Positions 6,493 to 12,915 of a stretch of DNA of 12,915 nucleotides are shown piece by piece (position 1 is the stretch's first letter; every line of letters begins with the position of its first letter). The notes beneath the pieces were generated by a model that searched no databases, was not told the origin of the DNA, and worked only from the letters and a program-made list of their open reading frames with translations. This DNA comes from Clostridiales bacterium. GTDB lineage: Bacteria > Bacillota > Clostridia > Christensenellales > Aristaeellaceae. The stretch covers positions 1-12,915 of the forward strand of contig SFNY01000061.1 of the NCBI GenBank assembly GCA_004554085.1, read 5' to 3'. The position numbers and the translations under genes are program-made.

Positions 6493-8541
6493 TTGAACAA
6501 GAAAAGGAAGATGCTCCAGGGGCCGCTGATGTATCTGCTGCTCCTGGCAGTCATTCTCGCAGTCGTATGGATGCTCGGCTCCGGCAGCCCCGTCGAATCC
6601 GTCACCCTGAGCTACTCCGATTTCCTGGAGTGGGTGCAGGCAGATTTGCGCGCGGACAACGGCGAAAAGCTGAAGGGCGAGCAGGCCAACATGTCCATCG
6701 ACCGCATCATCATTCAGGAAAACACGCTGTACGGCCTGCGGGAGAACAGCAAGATTTCCGACAGCGAGTTCCCCGCAAGCTACGATTTCACGGTCATCAT
6801 CCCCAGTGTGGATCGCTTCTACGAGGACGTCAACCTGATCTATGAAAAGGTGCTGGGCGAGAGCGTCAGCCCCACCGAATACACCTTCAGCTTCGCAACG
6901 GAGCTGCCGCCCCAGCCCTCCTGGCTGTCCGAGTGGCTCCCGCTGATCATCACCTTCGTACTCTTCGGCCTGCTGTGGTACTTCCTGATGCGCCAGCAGA
7001 CCGGCGGCGGCAAGGGCGGCATGATGGGCTTCGGCAAGTCCCGCGCCCGCCAGACCGACCCCGCCCACAACAAGGTCACGTTCAAGGATGTCGCCGGCGC
7101 GGACGAGGAGAAGGAGGAGCTGCAGGAGATCGTACAGTTCCTGAAGAACCCCAAGAAGTTCACCCGCGTAGGCGCGAAGATCCCCACCGGCATCCTGCTC
7201 GTGGGCCCGCCCGGAACCGGCAAGACCCTGCTGGCCCGCGCCGTGGCCGGCGAAGCCGGCGTGCCCTTCTTCACCATCTCCGGCTCGGACTTCGTCGAGA
7301 TGTTCGTGGGCGTGGGCGCAAGCCGCGTGCGCGACCTGTTCACCGAGGCCAAGAAGAACGCCCCCGCCATCGTGTTCATCGATGAGATCGACGCGGTGGG
7401 CCGCCAGCGCGGCGCTGGCCTGGGCGGCGGTCACGACGAGCGCGAGCAGACCCTGAACCAGCTGCTGGTGGAGATGGACGGCTTCACCCACAACGAGGGC
7501 GTGATCGTGCTGGCCGCCACCAACCGCAGCGACGTGCTCGACCCTGCGCTGTTGCGACCCGGCCGCTTTGACCGCCGCATCATCGTCAACTATCCCGACG
7601 TGATCGGCCGCGAGGAGATCCTGAAGGTGCACGCCCGCAACAAGCCCCTGGGCAAGGATGTGGATCTGAAGGTGTTGGCCCGCCGCACCCCCTACTTCAC
7701 CGGTGCCGATCTGATGAACGTGATGAACGAAGCCGCGCTGCTCACCGCGCGCAAGGATCTGCCGGAGATCACCATGCCCACCATCGAGGAGGCCATCACC
7801 CGCGTCATGGCCGGCCCGGAGAAGCGTTCCAAGCGCGTGACCGAGCTGGACCGCAAGCTGGTGGCCTATCACGAGGGCGGCCACGCCATCGTCGCCTACT
7901 ATATTCCCGAGTGCGACAAGGTGCATGAGATCACCACCATCCCCCGCGCCCAGGCCGGCGGCTACACCATGTATCTGCCCCAGGAGGAGTTCAGCTACGT
8001 GACCACCGCGCGCATGAAGGCCCAGATGGCCAGCGCCATGGGCGGACGCGTGGCCGAGGCCATCGTCTTTGGCGACATCACCACCGGCGCGTCCAGCGAC
8101 ATCAAGCAGGCCACCGAGATCGCCCGCAGCATGGTCACCGAGTACGGCATGAGCGACAAGGTCGGCCCGGTGTTCCTGGGCACCGAGCACGAGGTGTTCC
8201 TGGGCAAGAGCTTCAGCCAGCAGAACTCCGGCTTCTCCGAGAAGGTCAACGAGCTGATCGACGCCGAGGTCAACGCCCTGCTCACCTCCGCCTACAAGCG
8301 CGCAGAGCAGATCCTCACCGAGCACCGCGACCAGCTGGACGGCCTGGCCAGCCTGCTGATCGAGCGCGAAAAGCTCAACGACGTGGAATTCGACTGCTTC
8401 ATGAAGGGCAGGGAGCTGCCCGACGAGGATGCGCCCGCAGCTGCGGAGCCCGCGCCCGTTGAAAGCTCTGCCGTGGAAAGCGAAGCCGCTCCGGAGGAGG
8501 ACGTGGAGGAACCCACCGATTTCGAGGAGCCGCAGGACTGA
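6493..8541 (+). CDS. ftsH: ATP-dependent zinc metalloprotease FtsH
   Basis: A membrane-anchored AAA protease that extracts and degrades misassembled membrane proteins and short-lived regulators. Numbering from the TTG at 6493 gives 682 residues: TM1 (about 13-29), an extracytoplasmic domain, TM2 (about 148-167), Walker A GPPGTGKT (238-245), Walker B IVFIDEID (293-300), the second region of homology with arginine fingers Arg355 and Arg358, zinc motif HEGGH (460-464) and the third zinc ligand Asp536. The third position of the zinc motif is Gly where most FtsH proteins have Ala; HExxH is kept. The tail (from about 642) is acidic and rich in Pro, Ala and Glu. TTG 6493 is chosen because GAGG lies eight bases before it and MNKKRK plus TM1 fits the family; the in-frame GTG at 6472 lacks a ribosome binding site. 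Confidence 0.97.
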   Translation: MNKKRKMLQGPLMYLLLLAVILAVVWMLGSGSPVESVTLSYSDFLEWVQADLRADNGEKLKGEQANMSIDRIIIQENTLYGLRENSKISDSEFPASYDFTVIIPSVDRFYEDVNLIYEKVLGESVSPTEYTFSFATELPPQPSWLSEWLPLIITFVLFGLLWYFLMRQQTGGGKGGMMGFGKSRARQTDPAHNKVTFKDVAGADEEKEELQEIVQFLKNPKKFTRVGAKIPTGILLVGPPGTGKTLLARAVAGEAGVPFFTISGSDFVEMFVGVGASRVRDLFTEAKKNAPAIVFIDEIDAVGRQRGAGLGGGHDEREQTLNQLLVEMDGFTHNEGVIVLAATNRSDVLDPALLRPGRFDRRIIVNYPDVIGREEILKVHARNKPLGKDVDLKVLARRTPYFTGADLMNVMNEAALLTARKDLPEITMPTIEEAITRVMAGPEKRSKRVTELDRKLVAYHEGGHAIVAYYIPECDKVHEITTIPRAQAGGYTMYLPQEEFSYVTTARMKAQMASAMGGRVAEAIVFGDITTGASSDIKQATEIARSMVTEYGMSDKVGPVFLGTEHEVFLGKSFSQQNSGFSEKVNELIDAEVNALLTSAYKRAEQILTEHRDQLDGLASLLIEREKLNDVEFDCFMKGRELPDEDAPAAAEPAPVESSAVESEAAPEEDVEEPTDFEEPQD

Positions 8542-8578
8542 TTCCCTCAACGCCTGCATCCAACCCCAAAGCCTTCTG

Positions 8579-8607
8579 CGCCGCCGGCCCTGTGCCGGCG
8601 GCGTTTT
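8579..8607 (+). terminator. Intrinsic terminator after ftsH
   Basis: CGCCGCCGGC (8579-8588) pairs perfectly with GCCGGCGGCG (8594-8603) around a five-base loop, and TTTT follows at once. It lies 37 bases after the ftsH stop codon and ends the tilS-hpt-ftsH transcript. Confidence 0.9.
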
Positions 8608-8693
8608 GCATGCATTCCTGCAGGCTTTACATCATCTTCCCATTTTCACCGCAGGAATTCACCGATTTTTCAATCATATAAAACGAAATACGC

Positions 8694-8722
8694 TTTATCA
8701 ATCCCCCGCGCTGTGTTATAAT
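8694..8722 (+). promoter_or_regulatory. Extended -10 promoter for the VanW-ridA genes
   Basis: TGTTATAAT (8714-8722) is a perfect -10 box with the TGn extension. A weak -35 (TTTATC, 8694-8699) stands 17 bases upstream, as is usual with extended -10 promoters. The start codon is 28 bases downstream, with a GAGGAG ribosome binding site between. Confidence 0.75.
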
Positions 8723-8750
8723 ATTGGTATATCAGTCGAGGAGCAAATGC

Positions 8751-10430
8751 ATGATGGAACGCAAACCCAACACCGGTGCAGGTTCCCGCAGCAGGACTGC
8801 TGCCGCACCCAACCGGTCCGGTTCTGCCGCACGTAGCTCCGCATCCCGCAGCCGATCCGGCGCTTCTGCCCAGGCGGGCGGGCGTCCCTACGATCCCTAC
8901 CGGCCATCGGAACAGCGCCGGACGGATCCCTACGGCAGAACAGAGGAAAGGCGCAGCCCTTCAGGCGCTGCAAGCCAGAACAATATGCCCTCGCGGCGCG
9001 CAAACGCAGGCCGCTCAAATCGCAGGAGAAGGTCCTCCCTGGGCCTTGTCCCGTTTCTTGTGCTCGTCTGCCTCGTCGCCGCAGCGGTCTATTTCGGCAG
9101 GATCTACTTCACCGTCGCGGCAAACCGTGACAGCTTCTGCGCCAACATCAGCGTAAACGGCATTCTGCTGGACGACTACAACCTGGAGGAGGGCGTGCAG
9201 ACCGTGCACGATGCACTGGACGCGCGCATCAACACACAGTACACCCTCACTGCGGGAGACCAGAGCTGGACCTTCTCCCCGGCGGATTTCAACGCCAGCA
9301 TTGACGCCGATTCCTACATCCAGCGCGCCTGGAACATCGGCCACGTGGGCACACTCTTTGACCGGAAGAAGGACATCGAGAGCCTGAAGCAGAGCAGCGT
9401 GGAATTCAATGCGGAGCTGCAGTACGACGAGGAGCTGATCGACGCCTTCCTGCAGCCCATCTACGACGCGCTGTACGTGGAGCCTGTGAACGCCACGGTG
9501 GTGGTGGCCTCGGACAAGCCCTATCTCTCCGGTGAATCCCAGGAGGGACAAAAGCTGGATTTGGAGGCCGCAAAGGCACTGATCGTGCAGCTGGTGGAGA
9601 CCGGCAGCGGAGATACCGCGCTGCCGCTGCTGCCCATCGAGCCCAGCATCAGCTCGGACGCAGCGAAGGGCGGCTTCAATGTGATTGTGGAATACGCCAC
9701 GGACACCTCGTTCCGAGGCTCCGCATCGCGCTCCAACGTGGCCAAGGCGCTTGGCTACTTCAACGGCTTTGCCGTGCACCCGGGCGACACGGTGGACTTC
9801 AATGCCATCGTCGGCCCCCGCACCGAGGCGCGCGGCTGGAAGCTCGCACCCGAATACGCGGGCAACACCTCGCAGGACGGCTACGGCGGCGGCGTGTGTC
9901 AGGCCAGCTCCACGCTCTACGGCGCGGTGCTGCTGGCGGGCATGGACATCATCGAGCGCTCCAACCACTCCATGACTGTCTCCTATGTCGAGCCCAGCTT
10001 GGATGCTGCCGTGACCGACACCGGCTACAAGAACTTCGTGTTCCGCAACAACTCGGAGCACACGATTTACATCTACACCTCCGTCACCAAGGAATACGCA
10101 ACGGTGACGATCTACGGAAACCGCCCGGCGTACCGCTATCAGCTGTACTCCAACGTTCTCAGCAAGGACAGCAGCTGCAAGTATACCAGCTACAAGCCCG
10201 ACGTGGACGGCAAGTATTGCTACTACACCACTGAGACCAGGCTCCGCACCCAGGGGCATCCGGCCTGCACCAGCGAGGGCTGGCTGATCGCCTACGACTG
10301 GGACAGCGGCGTGGAGGTCTCCCGAAAGCAGCTGTCCTACGACAGCTACGGTTCCGGCACCGACATCTATTGGCGCGGCATCCACGATCCCGCAACAGGC
10401 GAGGTTGTCGCGTATGAACAAGAAGAATAA
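8751..10430 (+). CDS. Membrane-anchored VanW family protein (YoaR-like)
   Basis: A 559-residue protein with four parts: a cytoplasmic N-terminal tail of about 95 residues rich in Arg, Ser, Pro and Gly; one transmembrane segment (about 97-118) after RRRR; an extracytoplasmic region (about 165-300) resembling the PG_binding_4 domain that often precedes VanW; and a VanW domain (about 309-457) with the hallmark GGGVCQASSTLY (Cys383) and PGDTVDF. The C-terminal end (SEGWLIAYDWDSGVEVSRKQLS) resembles the tail or short G5-like segment of such proteins, and has several cysteines. VanW proteins occur in vancomycin-resistance loci and widely in Bacillota, probably in wall metabolism, but their activity is not established; the name does not imply resistance here. 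The ATG at 8751 follows GAGGAG by seven bases; an in-frame TTG at 8724 lies too close to the promoter. ridA follows after 12 bases. Confidence 0.9.
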   Translation: MMERKPNTGAGSRSRTAAAPNRSGSAARSSASRSRSGASAQAGGRPYDPYRPSEQRRTDPYGRTEERRSPSGAASQNNMPSRRANAGRSNRRRRSSLGLVPFLVLVCLVAAAVYFGRIYFTVAANRDSFCANISVNGILLDDYNLEEGVQTVHDALDARINTQYTLTAGDQSWTFSPADFNASIDADSYIQRAWNIGHVGTLFDRKKDIESLKQSSVEFNAELQYDEELIDAFLQPIYDALYVEPVNATVVVASDKPYLSGESQEGQKLDLEAAKALIVQLVETGSGDTALPLLPIEPSISSDAAKGGFNVIVEYATDTSFRGSASRSNVAKALGYFNGFAVHPGDTVDFNAIVGPRTEARGWKLAPEYAGNTSQDGYGGGVCQASSTLYGAVLLAGMDIIERSNHSMTVSYVEPSLDAAVTDTGYKNFVFRNNSEHTIYIYTSVTKEYATVTIYGNRPAYRYQLYSNVLSKDSSCKYTSYKPDVDGKYCYYTTETRLRTQGHPACTSEGWLIAYDWDSGVEVSRKQLSYDSYGSGTDIYWRGIHDPATGEVVAYEQEE

Positions 10431-10442
10431 GGAGCTTGAAAA

Positions 10443-10823
10443 ATGAAAAAGTGCTTTTTCACGGAAAAGGGCCCCAAGGCCATCGGCCCGTACTGCACCG
10501 CTACGGTCAGCGGCAGCGTGGCCTTCCTCTCCGGCATGCTGGGCATCGATCCCGCCACCGGAAAGCTGGTTGAAGGCGGCGTGGAGGCGCAGGCGCGTCA
10601 GTCCATGCAGAACATTTGCACCGTGCTGGAGGAGCTGGGTCTCTCCGCGAAAGCCGTGCTGAAGACCACCGTGTTTCTCAGCGATCTGAACGACTTCGGC
10701 AAGGTCAACGCCATCTATGCGGATTTCTTCGGCCCGGACTACCCCTCCCGCAGCTGCGTGGAGGTTGCCCGGCTGCCCATGGATGCGCTGATTGAAATCG
10801 AGGCCATCGCCTCAGTGGAATGA
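10443..10823 (+). CDS. ridA: RidA family reactive imine/enamine deaminase
   Basis: RidA (YjgF/YER057c/UK114) proteins hydrolyse reactive 2-imino or enamine acids released by PLP enzymes such as threonine dehydratase to the 2-keto acid and ammonia, protecting other enzymes. The 126-residue length is standard. It has KAIGPYCTA near the N-terminus (Tyr17), the core VEAQARQSMQNICTVLEELG, YPSRSCVEVARLP with the catalytic-type Arg103 (Arg105 in well-studied members), and IEIEAIA with Glu120. These residues mark the active RidA subfamily and not the Rid groups that lack the arginine. The AAGGAG ribosome binding site overlaps the stop codon of the VanW gene, so the pair is translated from one transcript. 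The trimeric form and exact substrate are inferred from the family. Confidence 0.94.
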   Translation: MKKCFFTEKGPKAIGPYCTATVSGSVAFLSGMLGIDPATGKLVEGGVEAQARQSMQNICTVLEELGLSAKAVLKTTVFLSDLNDFGKVNAIYADFFGPDYPSRSCVEVARLPMDALIEIEAIASVE

Positions 10824-10888
10824 GGTTTGCATATATCCTGGAATCAAGTTCGGTAAGTGAGCAAATGATAAAAGGAGTGTAGGGACTT

Positions 10889-11890
10889 ATGTTTGACAGT
10901 GCGAATGTTTCCATTTTCGCGGGCAGCGGCGGACAAGTCTTTGCGGAGCGCATGTGCAAGTACATGGGCAAGAAGCTGGGCTCGTCCGAGGTCATCACCT
11001 TTTCGGAAGGCAACACGTTTGTCCGCGTAAATGAGTCCGTCCGCGACCGCGACGTTCTGCTGGTGCAGCCCATCGGCCTTCACGCCAACGATGAATTCGT
11101 AGAGATCCTGTTCTGGATGGACGCATTCAAGCGTGCCAACGCCCATTCCTGCACGCTGGTCATGCCCTATTTCGGCTACGGCAAGGGCGACAAGAAGGAT
11201 GAACCCCGCGTGTCCATCCGCGCTCGCGTCTGCGCCGAGTGCATGGAGCTGGCCGGCGCCGACCGCTTCGTCACCATGGACCTGCACGCGCAGCAGCTGC
11301 AGGGCTTCTTCAAGCGCCCCATGGACCACCTCTACGCCACCTTCATGCTGGCCGAGGTCGTCAAGAAGCTGGACATGAGCAACATGGTGGTGGTCTCCCC
11401 CGACGCAGGCTACGCCAAGCAGGCCCGTAAGTTCGCCTCCATGCTGAACCTGCCCATCGCCATCGGCGACAAGGAGCGTGTGGATCACACCGAAAACGCC
11501 TCCATCCTGGAGGTCATCGGTGAGGTCAAGGACAAGGACTGCCTGATCGTGGATGACTTCACCATCTCCGGCGGCACGCTGGTCAACCTGGCCGACAGCC
11601 TGGTCGCCCGGGGCGCGAGGAGCATCCGCGCCATGCTGAGCCACAACATCATCTCCGCCTCCGGCGTGCGCAAGATCAACGCCAGCCGCATCGAGTGCGT
11701 CTACTCCACCGATACCGTCTCCAACCCCAACATCATCGGCGAGGAGAAGTTCAAGACCATCTCCGTGGCCCCGATGTTCGCGGAGACCATCATGCGCTAC
11801 TACAACTACGAGTCCGTCAACGACATGTTCAACAAGCTGCCGGACAAGGTGGTGCAGGCGGGCTTCGAGCTGGCCGGTCTGAAGCTGTAA
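10889..11890 (+). CDS. prs: Ribose-phosphate pyrophosphokinase (PRPP synthase), divergent type
   Basis: Makes PRPP from ribose 5-phosphate and ATP, feeding purine, pyrimidine, histidine and NAD synthesis and the Hpt salvage step. The 333 residues show the family in order: FSEGNTFVRVNESVRDRDV (38-56), MPYFGYGKGDKKDEPR (92-107), TMDLHAQQLQGFF (129-141, with metal-binding His133), VVSPDAGYAKQARKFA (168-183), a catalytic-loop GDKER (193-197, Lys195) and the PRPP loop VDDFTISGGT (221-230). The common bacterial loop reads VDDxIDTAGT, so the Asp-Thr pair is replaced by Ile-Ser; the SGGT ending recalls class II plant enzymes, although MPYFGY and DLHA are class I-like. AAAGGAG (10871-10877) is 11 bases before the ATG, a rather long spacing. 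It lies 65 bases after ridA without a clear promoter and is followed by a terminator. Confidence 0.9.
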   Translation: MFDSANVSIFAGSGGQVFAERMCKYMGKKLGSSEVITFSEGNTFVRVNESVRDRDVLLVQPIGLHANDEFVEILFWMDAFKRANAHSCTLVMPYFGYGKGDKKDEPRVSIRARVCAECMELAGADRFVTMDLHAQQLQGFFKRPMDHLYATFMLAEVVKKLDMSNMVVVSPDAGYAKQARKFASMLNLPIAIGDKERVDHTENASILEVIGEVKDKDCLIVDDFTISGGTLVNLADSLVARGARSIRAMLSHNIISASGVRKINASRIECVYSTDTVSNPNIIGEEKFKTISVAPMFAETIMRYYNYESVNDMFNKLPDKVVQAGFELAGLKL

Positions 11891-11911
11891 AGCTAAGTTA
11901 ATCCAAGATTC

Positions 11912-11944
11912 AATGCCAACCGATCTTTCTTCGGTTGGCATTTT
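11912..11944 (+). terminator. Intrinsic terminator after prs
   Basis: AATGCCAACCGA (11912-11923) pairs perfectly over 12 bases with TCGGTTGGCATT (11931-11942) around a seven-base loop, with a T-run at 11941-11944. It begins 21 bases after the prs stop codon. It shares TGCCAACCG with the terminator at 2864-2907. Confidence 0.9.
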
Positions 11945-11989
11945 CATTTCCGTTCCGGAATTCCGGGCGGCATACTTTCATGTGATGTG

Positions 11990-12023
11990 AAAAGAATCCA
12001 TCCCTTTTGTCGGGATGGATTCT
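11990..12023 (-). terminator. Intrinsic terminator of glnS
   Basis: AGAATCCATCCC (11993-12004) pairs perfectly with GGGATGGATTCT (12012-12023). On the minus strand the stem is followed by TTTT (complement of 11990-11993). It starts five bases after the glnS stop codon, so with the prs terminator it insulates the two convergent genes. Confidence 0.9.
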
Positions 12024-12028
12024 CAGTT

Positions 12029-12583
12029 TTACTTGGCGACCTTGGCCCAGCTGTCCTTCAGGCCGACGGTGCGGTTGTAGACGGGCAGCTCCGCGGTGGA
12101 GTCCTTGTCCTTGCAGAAGTAGCCCATGCGCAGGAACTGGAAGCTCGCGCCCACCTCGCTGTCGGCGATGTAGGGCTCGCAGAAGCCCTTGACCACCTTC
12201 AGGCTGTTGGGATTGATGCGGTCCATGAAGTCCGCAGGCGCGGCCTCGGCGGCGTCCTCGTCCTCGGTCTCGGGAACCTCGACCTCCTCCGGCTCCTCAT
12301 TGAGGATGGGCTCGTAGAGGCGGAACTCGGCGGGGCGCGCGTCGATATCGCTCAGCCAGTGCAGCGTGCCCTTGACCTTGCGGTTTGCGCCCTCGCTGCC
12401 GGAGCGGCTCTCCAGATCCACGGAGCAGATCAGCTCCACGATCTCGCCCTCTGCATTCTTCACGACCTCGTCGCAGCGAATGATGTAAGCGCCCTTCAGG
12501 CGAACCTCCTTGCCGGGGGCCAGGCGGAAGAACTTCTTCACCGGCTCCTCCATGAAGTCCTCCTGCTCGATGTAGGCGTGCTT
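12029..12583 (-). CDS. glnS: Glutaminyl-tRNA synthetase, C-terminal anticodon-binding part (separated from the rest by a frameshift)
   Basis: This frame encodes the last ~185 residues of GlnRS: KHAYIEQEDFMEEP, then KKFFRLAPGKEVRLKGAYII, ICSVDLESRSGSEGANRKVK, GTLHWLSDIDARPAEFRLYE, an acidic insert of alternating Glu, Val, Asp and Ala (NEEPEEVEVPETEDEDAAEA), INPNSLKVVKGFCEPY, FQFLRMGYFCKDKDST and VYNRTVGLKDSWAKVAK at the C-terminus. These are the beta-barrel anticodon-binding domains of GlnRS. Homology starts at base 12583, before the first ATG of this frame (12553), and this frame is stopped at 12596-12598, so it cannot join the upstream part without a shift. As an independent product it would lack the catalytic core. 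A reader should treat it and the next entry as one broken or mis-sequenced gene. Confidence 0.92.
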   Translation of the reverse strand, partial: KHAYIEQEDFMEEPVKKFFRLAPGKEVRLKGAYIIRCDEVVKNAEGEIVELICSVDLESRSGSEGANRKVKGTLHWLSDIDARPAEFRLYEPILNEEPEEVEVPETEDEDAAEAAPADFMDRINPNSLKVVKGFCEPYIADSEVGASFQFLRMGYFCKDKDSTAELPVYNRTVGLKDSWAKVAK

Positions 12584-12584
12584 G

Positions 12585-12915
12585 GTTCTCCACGGTCAGC
12601 TCATCTACCTTGCCGTCCTCCCAGTTGGAGAAGGTGAGCTTCAGCGGGTTCAGCACGGCCATGGCGCGGGGTGCGCTGTCGGCCAGGGCCTCGCGCACGC
12701 AGTGATCCAGCAGGCTTCCCTCCACGGTGGAATCCGCCTTGGCCACGCCCACGCGGCCCATGAAGTCCAGCACGGCGCTGGCGGGGTAACCGCGGCGGCG
12801 CATGGCCACCAGCGTGGGCATGCGGGGATCGTCCCAGCCGGACACCACGCCCTCCTCCACCATGCGGCGCAGGTAGCGCTTGGACATGACGGTGCGCTCG
12901 ATGTTCAGGCGGGCG
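12585..12915 (-). CDS. glnS: Glutaminyl-tRNA synthetase, end of catalytic core (5' end outside window)
   Basis: GlnRS charges tRNA-Gln with glutamine. This part reads in one frame from the window edge: LNIERTVMSKRYLRRMVEEG containing the class I KMSKS-type motif (VMSKR), VSGWDDPRMPTLVAMRRRGY, DFMGRVGVAKADSTVEGSLL and ALADSAPRAMAVLNPLKLTF, then SNWEDGKVDELTVEN. At 12585 the GlnRS similarity stops; the frame stays open to about 12297 but encodes nothing family-like there. GlnRS resumes one base further in another frame, with about 15 residues missing relative to the E. coli protein. The Rossmann-fold N-terminus is beyond the window. GlnRS is dispensable where GatCAB makes Gln-tRNA by transamidation, so a real loss is possible, but an assembly error is equally plausible. 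Confidence 0.92.

Noticed and set aside
6439..8559. A 706-codon open frame on the minus strand across ftsH
   Set aside because: It mirrors ftsH, is full of His, Gly, Ala, Val and Leu runs, has no domain, and arises from GC-biased third positions.
9015..10421. A 468-codon minus-strand frame under the VanW gene
   Set aside because: Same shadow pattern; the plus strand has the VanW hallmark, a transmembrane segment and a ribosome binding site.
10824..10888. Separate promoter for prs (TTGCAT at 10827)
   Set aside because: No acceptable -10 box lies at 16-18 bases; transcription from the VanW promoter is simpler.
10844..11947. A 367-codon minus-strand frame under prs
   Set aside because: It runs across the prs terminator and opposite conserved PRPP synthase motifs; its product is His/Asp/Val/Gly low complexity.
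11955..11966. Palindrome CCGGAATTCCGG
   Set aside because: A loop-less 12-base palindrome between two terminators; likely chance in GC-rich DNA, with no supporting context.

Overview
The window looks like a piece of chromosome from a GC-rich, endospore-forming member of the Clostridia (Bacillota). Evidence: the tilS-hpt-ftsH cluster typical of Bacillota, a full-length SpoIVB sporulation peptidase, a VanW/YoaR-type wall protein, strong GGAGG ribosome binding sites, TATAAT promoters, and a large Ig-like-repeat protein of the sort common in gut Clostridia. A placement near Christensenellales or Oscillospirales is only a guess from style.

Layout. (1) 1-2483, + strand: the 3' part of a large surface or secreted protein with at least seven bacterial Ig-like (Big_2) repeats and a C-terminal NlpC/P60-like cysteine amidase domain. 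(2) 2484-2921: a non-coding stretch packed with consecutive short-loop hairpins, including a two-copy repeat whose stems differ by compensating base changes, closed by a bidirectional terminator. (3) 2922-4184, - strand: spoIVB. (4) 4185-4507: divergent intergenic region with a clear sigma-A promoter for tilS. (5) 4508-8541, +: tilS, hpt and ftsH (tRNA-Ile lysidine synthetase, hypoxanthine phosphoribosyltransferase, membrane AAA protease), with a second promoter before ftsH and a strong terminator after it. (6) 8751-11890, +: a VanW-domain membrane protein, a RidA-family deaminase and a divergent ribose-phosphate pyrophosphokinase. (7) 11891-12028: two back-to-back terminators between convergent genes. 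(8) 12029-12915, -: the C-terminal part of glutaminyl-tRNA synthetase, split by a frameshift plus apparent short deletion, and cut by the window end.

How the genes fit together. Most are housekeeping: tRNA modification and charging (tilS, glnS), PRPP supply and its use in purine salvage (prs, hpt), protein quality control (ftsH), imine detoxification (ridA) and wall or spore functions (NlpC/P60 protein, VanW protein, spoIVB). No mobile element, CRISPR array, defence system, tRNA or rRNA gene was seen. The least expected signal is the hairpin array at 2547-2854. The broken glnS and the unusual PRPP-binding loop of Prs come next.
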